Positions 3,902-9,803 of a DNA stretch of 9,803 nt are shown here, piece after piece; position 1 is the stretch's first letter; the number at the start of each line of letters is the position of its first letter. The notes beneath the pieces were generated by a model. It worked only from the letters and a program-made list of their open reading frames with translations. It had not been told where the DNA came from and searched no databases. Source of the DNA: Clostridiales bacterium (GTDB lineage: Bacteria > Bacillota > Clostridia > Christensenellales > UBA3700); NCBI GenBank assembly GCA_014799645.1, contig JAAVHQ010000010.1, positions 50,481-60,283 on the forward strand. The letters are read 5' to 3'. Both the position numbers and the translations under genes were made by a program.

Positions 3902-5956
3902 ATGTCAGAATCAGCACAAAACAATTTTTTAGGCGTTGAAAAAGTCGGCAAACTAATGAAGATGTTCGCCATTCCTTGCGTATTGAGTTTGATTATTCAA
4001 TCTCTTTACAATTTGGTTGACCAGATTTATATAGGTCACTGCGACACGTTGGGCGCGGCGGGTAATGCGGCGACGGGTATCGTATATCCGCTTACGGTAA
4101 TTGCGCTCGGTATCGGTCTATGGATAGGCGACGGTTGCGCGGCTTGTCTTAGTCTTAATCAAGGGCAGGGCAACACGAAGGGCGCGGCAAAGAGCGTCGG
4201 AACTGCGTTGTTCTACGGCACGGCTGCAAGTATTGTTCTTATGATAATATGCTTTTGCTTGAAGGACAAAATCTTGGTCGCAATAGGCGCGCAAGGCGTT
4301 ATATTGGATATGTCAAGCGAATACGCCAACTTCATTATCGGCGGATTCTTGTTCTTTACTTTGGCATGCGTACTCAATCCGATAGTCCGCGCGGACGGCA
4401 GTCCGAAATTCGCAATGCTTGCAATGGCGATTGGCGCAATAATCAATATCGCGCTCGACCCGTTGTTCATATTCGGATTCAAAATGGGAATGACGGGCGC
4501 GGCTTTGGCTACATTCCTCGGTCAGTTGATAACGTTCGTTTTGCATGTCGCATACATTTTTAAGTCAAAGACCTTCAAATTGAAGTTGAAAGACTTAATC
4601 CCGTCAAATGCGATTGGAAGTATTCTCAAATTCGGAATATCTTCGCTTTTGACCCAACTTGCGATAGTAATAATTTCTATCGTCAACAATATACTTTTGT
4701 TTAAGTTCAGCGCAAGCAGCGGTTACGATACGGCTATCACGCAGGGCGTTATAACTTTGGCGTTCAAAGTATTCGGTATCGTCGTTTCCGTCGCTATCGG
4801 TATCGCTTCGGGCGCGCAACCCGTCATTGGTTACAACTACGGAGCAAAGAAGTACGACCGCGTAAAGCAAGCGTTGCTCTATATGATGATTGCGACCGTA
4901 GTCGTCGGCGCGATTGCGACGTTGATATTCGAAGCGTGTCCGCAGGTATTCTTGTATATTTTCGGCAACGGCGGAGAAGGGGTAGACCCTGTCGTATATA
5001 AGGAATTCACTTTCTTGACGTTTAGAATATATCTCGGCTTCATTCTCTTTACTTGCGTAATCAAGAATTTGGCGATATTCTTCCAAGCGATTGGCTCGCC
5101 AATCAAGGCTACTTTAATAACGATGATAAGAGACGTAATAGTTCTCGTTCCGCTCTCGATAATTCTAGTAAACGTCGGCGGTATCAGCGCGCTTTTGTGG
5201 TCAGCGCCTATATCCGACGCAGTGGCGTTTGTCTTGGCTCTCGGATTGACGTTAAACGTCCTTGCAACAATTAGCAAGAGAGAAAAAGAAGTCGCTCAAA
5301 TTTCCGATACGGCGGAAATTAAAGAAGCCAAGCAAGGCATTATCGTGACCATTGCAAGACAGCACGGAGCATCGGGTAGAGAGATTGGCAAATTGCTTGC
5401 CGAGAAACTAGGCGCGCCTTATTACAACAAAGACTTGACGTTGCTTACCGCGCAAGAGAGCGGTCTTTCGAGAGAGTACGTCCGCGACGTTGAAGACGGC
5501 AAATTGCAAAAAATTGAAACTTTGTATATCGGTCTTGACCCGACCGACCAAGCAAGACAAGCGCAAGAAAAAGTATTGAAGGCTATCGCTCAAAAGGGTA
5601 GTTGCGTAATAGTCGGCAGAGCGGCGGATAAAGTGCTTGCGGAATATAAACCTTTGAAATTGTTTATCCACGCGCCGTTGGAGTATCGCATAGAGCGCAT
5701 AATGCAAAAGTACGGTGACAGCAAAGAAAGCGCGGCGGAATTTATAGCCAAGTCGGATAAGCGCAGAGCCAACTACTATCAACTCATAACAGGCGAGAAG
5801 TGGGGCGACTTCAACAACTACGATTTGGCGGTAGACAGTTCTATCGGCGTAGAGAACGCAGTCGACGTAATCCTTGAATATATCAAGTCTACTCAAAAAG
5901 AAACGGAGCAAGTCACTTCTGCTGACTTTGCAAGCGAAGCGATTGAAAAAGCGTAG
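3902..5956 (+). CDS. MATE-family efflux transporter fused to a C-terminal cytidylate-kinase-like domain
   Basis: This is a 684-residue protein. ATG 3902 with GGAGG six bases upstream is chosen; the in-frame ATG at 3821 lies inside a leader hairpin and would add a non-MATE stretch. Residues about 10-450 form a MATE (MOP-superfamily) multidrug/cation antiporter. The start GKLMKMFAIPCVLSLIIQSL, then YNLVDQIYIGH, and later ASGAQPVIGYNYGA in the second half are typical, and about 12 membrane helices are expected. A charged linker (about 455-478) leads to a soluble domain of the cytidylate_kin2 type. It shows the P-loop variant ARQHGASGREIGKLLAE from 485, VGRAAD at 571-576, and a lid-like segment ending KRRANYYQLITGEKWGD. 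In this family the Walker A Lys-Thr is replaced by Arg-Glu, so catalytic activity is not assured. The kinase domain would face the cytoplasm. The gene is monocistronic, with tandem UAG stops and a strong terminator. Substrate is unknown. Confidence 0.9.
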   Translation: MSESAQNNFLGVEKVGKLMKMFAIPCVLSLIIQSLYNLVDQIYIGHCDTLGAAGNAATGIVYPLTVIALGIGLWIGDGCAACLSLNQGQGNTKGAAKSVGTALFYGTAASIVLMIICFCLKDKILVAIGAQGVILDMSSEYANFIIGGFLFFTLACVLNPIVRADGSPKFAMLAMAIGAIINIALDPLFIFGFKMGMTGAALATFLGQLITFVLHVAYIFKSKTFKLKLKDLIPSNAIGSILKFGISSLLTQLAIVIISIVNNILLFKFSASSGYDTAITQGVITLAFKVFGIVVSVAIGIASGAQPVIGYNYGAKKYDRVKQALLYMMIATVVVGAIATLIFEACPQVFLYIFGNGGEGVDPVVYKEFTFLTFRIYLGFILFTCVIKNLAIFFQAIGSPIKATLITMIRDVIVLVPLSIILVNVGGISALLWSAPISDAVAFVLALGLTLNVLATISKREKEVAQISDTAEIKEAKQGIIVTIARQHGASGREIGKLLAEKLGAPYYNKDLTLLTAQESGLSREYVRDVEDGKLQKIETLYIGLDPTDQARQAQEKVLKAIAQKGSCVIVGRAADKVLAEYKPLKLFIHAPLEYRIERIMQKYGDSKESAAEFIAKSDKRRANYYQLITGEKWGDFNNYDLAVDSSIGVENAVDVILEYIKSTQKETEQVTSADFASEAIEKA

Positions 5957-5985
5957 TAGCGATATTCAAAATATAAATTGATAAA

Positions 5986-6017
5986 AAAAAGAGCGTAGGT
6001 TTTCCTACGCTCTTTTT
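5986..6017. terminator. Two-way terminator between the MATE-kinase gene and the convergent membrane-protein gene
   Basis: AAAAAGAGCGTAGG (5986-5999) pairs perfectly with 6004-6017 over 14 bp, with loop TTTT. The A-run and T-run on either side allow termination of both converging genes. It shares the word GAGCGTAG with leader hairpin 1 of the MATE gene. Confidence 0.93.
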
Positions 6018-6025
6018 AAGCGGCA

Positions 6026-6739
6026 TTATTTTTTATGTTTCTTGCGAATCTTTAATATCTTGGATAAGAAATATATAGAAGATACAAGTCCTATTAAAGG
6101 AAACGCTATAAGCGCGACTATGTTCCACGGATAGGGGGTACTGAAACATAAACCAAATCCGAACATAAATGCGAAAGATAAGAGCATAGCGATAAGATAT
6201 TTATATATTTCTTCCACAAAAGTCGGAGTATAAGGTACTAATTCTAATACGTCTTTATCTTCCTTAAAGGCGTCTAAGTAGTATTTTAGTTTATTGATTT
6301 TAAATACATACAAAGAGCCGAAAGAACCGAATTCACAGTTTAGATTTAGAAGACCATATAGTTGATTTTGGTATTTAAATAATGTAGGCATTGCGCTTAT
6401 ATTATAGTCCTGCAATTCGGATGGGGTAATTGAGTAATAAACGCCGTCTTGCGTATGGAAAATCATTTTTCCGTCATAAAAAACTAAAGATATTGGCGGC
6501 ATTCTTTTTTTAGTTTTAATTATAAGTACAATCAAAACTATGCCCATGATAGGGAAGAAGCTAAAAACGAAGAATGCTCTTCTTGCGTTTTCACTAATAA
6601 TAAGTACAAGTGAAAATGCGACAACAATGGCGACGCATAAAAACAAAGCAATATCATATATAAAGGTCGGGCTTTTGAAAGTTATTGCATTTGATTGTTT
6701 TGAAATAGATTTGACTTCTTGACAATTCAATTTTTCCAT
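6026..6739 (-). CDS. Four-helix membrane protein of unknown function
   Basis: This is a 237-residue protein. ATG (6737-6739) follows AAAAGGAG (6749-6756 on the complementary strand). Hydrophobic helices lie at about 27-49, 54-74, 180-200 and 206-228. Between the pairs is a soluble region of about 100 residues, with short beta-like segments (ISLVFYDGKMIFHT, VYYSITPSEL, SLYVFKINKLKYYLDAF). This arrangement recalls bacterial PH-like domain membrane proteins, but I see no decisive motif. The N-terminal and C-terminal ends are both predicted cytoplasmic, and the C-terminus is very basic (KILKIRKKHKK). Codon use is rather A+T-rich. The gene has its own promoter and shares a terminator with the convergent MATE gene. 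Function is unknown. Confidence 0.7.
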   Translation of the reverse strand: MEKLNCQEVKSISKQSNAITFKSPTFIYDIALFLCVAIVVAFSLVLIISENARRAFFVFSFFPIMGIVLIVLIIKTKKRMPPISLVFYDGKMIFHTQDGVYYSITPSELQDYNISAMPTLFKYQNQLYGLLNLNCEFGSFGSLYVFKINKLKYYLDAFKEDKDVLELVPYTPTFVEEIYKYLIAMLLSFAFMFGFGLCFSTPYPWNIVALIAFPLIGLVSSIYFLSKILKIRKKHKK

Positions 6740-6770
6740 AATTGAGTTCTCCTTTTGCTATCGTAATCTA

Positions 6771-6799
6771 AATATACCATTTTTCAAAAAAACTCTCAA
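6771..6799 (-). promoter_or_regulatory. Sigma-A promoter of the four-helix membrane-protein gene
   Basis: On the minus strand, TTGAGA (6794-6799), a 17-bp spacer and TATATT (6771-6776) are present. The start is predicted near 6764, giving a leader of about 25 nt that contains the ribosome site. Confidence 0.72.
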
Positions 6800-6862
6800 T
6801 ACTAAAACTATTTTGGTTTTGCAAATAAAATGTAGATTTTACATAATTTATAAATACAATAG

Positions 6863-6889
6863 AAAAGGGAACGTCGAGCGTTCCCTTTT
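6863..6889 (-). terminator. Intrinsic terminator of typA
   Basis: AAAAGGGAACG (6863-6873) pairs perfectly over 11 bp with 6879-6889, with a 5-base loop. It lies 4 bp past the typA stop. The A/T flanks would let it work in both directions. Confidence 0.9.
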
Positions 6890-6893
6890 GCTA

Positions 6894-8717
6894 TTAGTTG
6901 TTTTTTTTCATCTTTGCTTCTTGTTTTAGACGCAAATCTTTTGCGAGAATTGTTTTTCTCAATCTAATGCTTTTGGGGGTGACCTCGACGAGTTCGTCGT
7001 CGGCGATAAATTCCAAGCACTGTTCAAGCGACATTACCGTCGGGGTAATGAGTTTGAGCGCTTCTTCGCTACCGCTTGCGCGGTTGTTGGTAAGTTGCTT
7101 TTTCTTGCAGACGTTGACGACCATATCGTCCTCGCGCGCGTTGACTCCGACAATCATTCCTTCGTAGACGTTTACTCCTGCTCCGATAAAGAGGTTGCCT
7201 CTATCTTGTGCGTTGAAAAGTCCGTAGGAAGTCGTTGCGCCGTCTTCCCAAGCGATAAGCGAACCGCGGTTGCGCTCTTGAATATCGCCCTTGTAAGGTT
7301 CATATCCCTTATAGACGTGGTGCATTACGCCAAAGCCTCTCGTGTCGGTGAGCATTTCGCTACGGTAGCCGATAAGACATCTTGCAGGTATGTCAAATTC
7401 GAGTTTCGTACCGCCTCTTCCGTCAGGCAACATATTTTTCAAATCGCCTTTTCTTGCGCCGATTTTGTTCATTACCGCGCCGACGTATTCTTCGGGTACG
7501 TCAACGACGAGTTCTTCGACAGGCTCGCACTTGACGCCGTCAATATCTTTGTATATTACTTTCGGACGGGATACTTGGAATTCATATCCTTCGCGTCTCA
7601 TAGTTTCGATAAGAATTGACAAGTGCAATTCGCCTCTGCCGTATACCTTAAAGCAATCGGGGGAGTCGGTCTCTTCGACGCGCATTGACACGTTGGTTTC
7701 CACTTCCTTGAAAAGTCTTGCGCGCAAGTGTCTTGACGTGACGAATTTACCTTCTTTTCCTGCGAAAGGCGAGTTGTTGACCATAAAGAGCATTGACAGA
7801 GTAGGCTCGTCAATCTTGACGAAAGGCAAAGCCTCGATTTTGTCGACCGCGCAAATCGTCTCGCCGATATTGAGGTTGTCCACGCCGCTGATAGCGACTA
7901 TGTCGCCCACGCTTCCGCTCTCGCATTCCACTCTCTTCAAACCTTCGAATTGATACAACTTGGATATTTTGGCTTGATGATGAGTTCCGTCCGAATGGCA
8001 GATTACCGCTTGCTGACCGCTCTTTATACTTCCTCTTATGATTTTTCCTATACCTATTCTTCCGACGTATTCGTCGTAGTCAATATTACAAATTATAGTT
8101 TGAAGTCCGTCTTCCGTATCGCCCTCAGGGCAGGGGATTTGCTCAATAATAGTGTCGAGAAGTGGGGTCATATCTTTTCCCACTTCGCCCACTTTGAGGC
8201 TTGCCCAACCTTGCTTTGCGCTTGCCAAGACGGTAACGAAGTCAAGTTGATCGTCGTTTGCGCCGAGTTCGAAGAAGAGGTCAATCAATTCGTCCGTTAC
8301 TTGATTTGGGTCGCCGCCTCTGTCGACTTTGTTGATTACGACAACGACTTTTTTGTCAAGTCCCAAAGCCTTTTTGAGTACGTATCTCGTCTGAGGCATA
8401 CAGCCTTCGACCGCGTCGACAAGCAAGAGTACGCCGTCCACCATAGACAAAATACGCTCAACCTCGCCGCCGAAGTCCGCGTGTCCGGGGGTGTCGATAA
8501 TATTGATTTTCACGCCCTTGTAATGCACGGCGGTGTTTTTTGCAAGTATGGTGATACCTCTTTCTCTTTCTATATCGCCGTTGTCCATAACTCTGTCCAC
8601 AACCGCTTCGTTGGTGCGGAAGATGCCGTTTTGACGGAGAAGTTGGTCTACCATAGTCGTTTTGCCGTGGTCGACGTGCGCTATTATTGCAATGTTTCTG
8701 ATGTCAGTTCTTTTCAT
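6894..8717 (-). CDS. typA: Translational GTPase TypA/BipA
   Basis: This is a 607-residue protein, the normal length. It is a ribosome-associated GTPase of the EF-G/LepA superfamily, linked in other bacteria to 50S assembly, cold growth and stress responses. The G motifs are complete: G1 AHVDHGKTT at 13-21, G2 RGIT at 53-56, G3 DTPGH at 75-79, G4 NKVD at 129-132, and G5 SAK near 166. The segment ERERGITILAKNTAV is the TypA signature that separates it from LepA. Domain II, the EF-G III/V-like domains (GRGELHLSILIETMRREGYE) and the TypA-specific C-terminal domain (RGSLIAWEDGATTSYGL) follow in order. ATG 8715-8717 has a modest ribosome site, AGGAA, 7 bases upstream. No convincing promoter is visible; the upstream gap contains the inverted repeat pair at 8760-8826. 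The gene is transcribed alone and ends at a strong terminator. Confidence 0.98.
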   Translation of the reverse strand: MKRTDIRNIAIIAHVDHGKTTMVDQLLRQNGIFRTNEAVVDRVMDNGDIERERGITILAKNTAVHYKGVKINIIDTPGHADFGGEVERILSMVDGVLLLVDAVEGCMPQTRYVLKKALGLDKKVVVVINKVDRGGDPNQVTDELIDLFFELGANDDQLDFVTVLASAKQGWASLKVGEVGKDMTPLLDTIIEQIPCPEGDTEDGLQTIICNIDYDEYVGRIGIGKIIRGSIKSGQQAVICHSDGTHHQAKISKLYQFEGLKRVECESGSVGDIVAISGVDNLNIGETICAVDKIEALPFVKIDEPTLSMLFMVNNSPFAGKEGKFVTSRHLRARLFKEVETNVSMRVEETDSPDCFKVYGRGELHLSILIETMRREGYEFQVSRPKVIYKDIDGVKCEPVEELVVDVPEEYVGAVMNKIGARKGDLKNMLPDGRGGTKLEFDIPARCLIGYRSEMLTDTRGFGVMHHVYKGYEPYKGDIQERNRGSLIAWEDGATTSYGLFNAQDRGNLFIGAGVNVYEGMIVGVNAREDDMVVNVCKKKQLTNNRASGSEEALKLITPTVMSLEQCLEFIADDELVEVTPKSIRLRKTILAKDLRLKQEAKMKKNN

Positions 8718-8759
8718 AATGTATTTCCTAAATAAATTTTGTTTCTATATTTTTTGGTT

Positions 8760-8787
8760 GAGATTTCTCGACTACGCTCGAAATGAC
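8760..8787 (+). repeat. REP-like hairpin unit A of an inverted pair
   Basis: A 28-bp unit begins GAGATTTCTCG and ends CTCGAAATGAC. It folds with ATTTC pairing to GAAAT, a TC/TC internal loop and a G-C closing pair. It is 21 of 28 bases identical to the complement of unit B, which lies 11 bp away. From memory, similar sequences are frequent dispersed intergenic repeats in gut bacterial genomes. Confidence 0.65.
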
Positions 8788-8798
8788 ATAATATATAC

Positions 8799-8826
8799 GT
8801 CACCTCGACCGAAGTGGAGAGGTCTC
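8799..8826 (-). repeat. REP-like hairpin unit B of an inverted pair
   Basis: Read on the minus strand, it begins GAGACCTCTCC and ends GTCGAGGTGAC. It has the same layout as unit A. Six of the seven differences are compensatory: TT..AA becomes CC..GG, and G..C becomes C..G. The stem pairing is thus kept while the sequence changes. Units A and B together form a 67-bp palindrome-like block between the phosphodiesterase gene and typA. Confidence 0.65.
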
Positions 8827-8852
8827 AAACCGCTTGTCCAAAACTTGCGCCA

Positions 8853-9317
8853 CTATATGCGGTCTGTTACGATTTTGTGAAGAATCTTGCCATCCTTCAC
8901 CGTCATATAGCAATAAGTCCGCGAGTAGGTGAGCGAGCCGGGGTTGATAATCTTCAAATTACCGTACTCTGAAAATTGCGGTCTATGCACGTGTCCGTAA
9001 AGACAGCAGTCTACGCCAAGTTCAAGTCCGCGCAGTTGCAATTCCAAATCTGACGATTTGACCTTGTAGCGGTGTCCGTGCGTGAGGAAGAACTTTACGC
9101 CCTCAATCTCGACGACTTGCTCTTGGTTGCTCGTAATGCCGTCGTTGTTGCCGTAGACATATATAAGATTGTCGGGGAATGCCTCTTTGAGTTTTTCAAT
9201 ATCTCTTGCGCCGTCGCCCAAATGAAAAATATAATCTGCGTTGTCCAACGCTTCCCAAAAAGCCTCGTTTGATGGAAGTCTATTGTGCGTATCGGAAATG
9301 ACTATAATATTTTTCAT
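8853..9317 (-). CDS. YfcE/MJ0936-type metallophosphodiesterase
   Basis: This is a 154-residue protein of the calcineurin-like phosphoesterase superfamily. It carries the full set of metal ligands in order: Asp9 and His11 (SDTH), Asp35 (HLGDG), Asn58 in GNND (56-59), His80 (THGH), and His109 and His111 (GHVH). The motif NPGS at 122-125 is typical of the YfcE/MJ0936 group. Members bind two divalent metals (often Mn) and hydrolyse phosphodiesters in vitro; their physiological substrates are mostly unsettled. ATG 9315-9317 is chosen because homologues begin at the first beta strand (MKNIIVISDTH). An upstream in-frame TTG at 9353 overlaps a promoter -35. No ribosome site precedes the ATG, and the predicted transcription start lies within a base or two of it. 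The stop codon is close to repeat unit B, and no terminator is evident. Confidence 0.93.
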   Translation of the reverse strand: MKNIIVISDTHNRLPSNEAFWEALDNADYIFHLGDGARDIEKLKEAFPDNLIYVYGNNDGITSNQEQVVEIEGVKFFLTHGHRYKVKSSDLELQLRGLELGVDCCLYGHVHRPQFSEYGNLKIINPGSLTYSRTYCYMTVKDGKILHKIVTDRI

Positions 9318-9324
9318 ATTTATA

Positions 9325-9353
9325 AAGGTACTCTTTTTATATAATATTGTCAA
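9325..9353 (-). promoter_or_regulatory. Possible promoter of the phosphodiesterase gene
   Basis: On the minus strand there is a perfect TTGACA (9348-9353), a 17-bp spacer and a weak -10 TACCTT (9325-9330), which keeps the important T1, A2 and T6. The start would fall at about 9318, next to the ATG, so the mRNA might be leaderless. Confidence 0.4.
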
Positions 9354-9427
9354 ACAAATGGGGCTCTATAAAGGGCAAAATTGCCGTAATTTTTCTTTTT
9401 ATAAGTTAAAAAAACCGATTTTCCAAA

Positions 9428-9547
9428 AAAAGTATACATTTACTGACCGACTTCCGCTTTTCGCGAAACGGCGAGTTTTTCGTGATTTTATTATACTTCA
9501 CGTATCAAAAAATTGCAAGGTTTTGCGGTCAGTAAATGTATACTTTT
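9428..9547. repeat. 120-bp element with perfect 22-bp terminal inverted repeats
   Basis: The left arm (9428-9449) begins AAAAGTATACATTTACTG, and the right arm (9526-9547) is its exact 22-base complement. The 76-bp interior is non-coding and holds two smaller palindromes: CCG..CGG around TTTCGCGAAA (9454-9471), and CGTGA/TCACG (9481-9485, 9498-9502). The whole can fold into one long branched hairpin. Size and structure resemble a miniature inverted-repeat transposable element, although no clear target duplication is visible. It could also be a structured regulatory RNA or operator, as it lies between divergent genes. The rest of the 9354-9586 gap shows only T-rich sequence and a small GGCAA/TTGCC palindrome. 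Confidence 0.75.
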
Positions 9548-9586
9548 CCTGACTAGACCAAAAACAGGGTAAAAACGAGGTAAAAA

Positions 9587-9803
9587 ATGAATATAAAAAC
9601 GAGGAAATTAAAGGGGTATATTGCGCTGTCAATATTGATTATTGTGTGTATGCTTTTGGTAAGCGCAATGGCTTTCTTTATGCCTAATAAAAATGCAGAG
9701 GCAATAACGACAGCAAATATGGATTCGCAGGCAACGAATTTGGGAAATTTGTTGATTGAGGGATATGAAAACGATACAACAGGCACAGGCAACGTATTTG
9801 ACG
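9587..9803 (+). CDS. Exported protein of unknown function, 3'-truncated by the window edge
   Basis: The first 72 codons are present. ATG 9587 follows CGAGGT with the GAGG core six bases upstream. The basic N-terminus (KTRKLKG), a hydrophobic core (about residues 11-31) and NKNAEA, with a likely signal-peptidase cut after Ala39, form a long Gram-positive-type signal peptide. The visible mature part is polar and rich in Thr, Asn and Gly (TTANMDSQATNLGNLLIEGY). This suggests a secreted or surface protein, but the domain content lies outside the window. The nearest upstream feature is the 120-bp inverted-repeat element, whose right arm ends 39 bp before the ATG. I could not find a clear promoter, so transcription might start within or beside that element. 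Confidence 0.7.
   Translation, partial: MNIKTRKLKGYIALSILIIVCMLLVSAMAFFMPNKNAEAITTANMDSQATNLGNLLIEGYENDTTGTGNVFD

Noticed and set aside
7950..8735. A long open frame (261 codons) antisense to the first part of typA
   Set aside because: The opposite strand encodes a complete, motif-perfect TypA. The antisense frame has no ribosome site or recognisable domain and arises from the regular codon pattern of typA. The other long antisense frames over the MATE gene and typA were rejected for the same reason.

Overview
The window looks like a piece of the chromosome of a low-to-moderate-GC, Gram-positive-type bacterium, most likely an uncultured Clostridia-like gut lineage. The reasons are strong AGGAG-type ribosome sites, sigma-A promoters (TTGACA, 17 bp, often an extended TGn -10), CCA-encoding tRNA genes, short GC stem plus T-run terminators, and protein families typical of such genomes. 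UGA behaves as an ordinary stop. The taxonomic guess is inference.

Layout. (1) At 1-1555, on +, lies the 3' part of a transglutaminase-like gene. Four bases downstream follows an AlkD-type DNA-alkylation-repair gene broken by an in-frame UGA. (2) At 1581-2525 is a nine-gene tRNA array: Gly-TCC, Arg-TCT, His-GTG, Gln-TTG, Gln-CTG, Lys-TTT, Leu-TAG, Gly-GCC, Lys-CTT. It has a strong promoter, a probable second internal promoter and a strong terminator. (3) At 2490-3124 is a small AT-rich cassette directly after the last tRNA. It holds short hairpin repeats and one gene for a 93-residue membrane protein with its own promoter and terminator. The far edge repeats the tRNA-Lys 3' end followed by another terminator, so the segment resembles a tiny or decayed tRNA-targeted insertion. 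(4) At 3182-3710 is a stand-alone lipoprotein gene of unknown function. (5) At 3746-6017 is a monocistronic gene for a MATE transporter fused to a cytidylate-kinase-like domain. Its roughly 120-nt leader can form two hairpins, the second covering the ribosome site. (6) At 6026-6799, on -, is an unrecognised four-helix membrane protein, convergent with the MATE gene across a shared two-way terminator. (7) At 6863-8717, on -, is the translational GTPase typA (bipA). (8) At 8760-8826 is an inverted pair of REP-like hairpin units. (9) At 8853-9353, on -, is a YfcE/MJ0936-type metallophosphodiesterase. (10) At 9428-9547 is a 120-bp element bounded by perfect 22-bp inverted repeats. (11) From 9587, on +, is the start of a gene for an exported protein that runs off the window.

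The genes do not form one pathway; apart from the first two they appear to be separate transcription units. The least explained parts are the MATE-kinase fusion with its structured leader, the tRNA-end cassette, and the two palindromic repeat elements near the right end.
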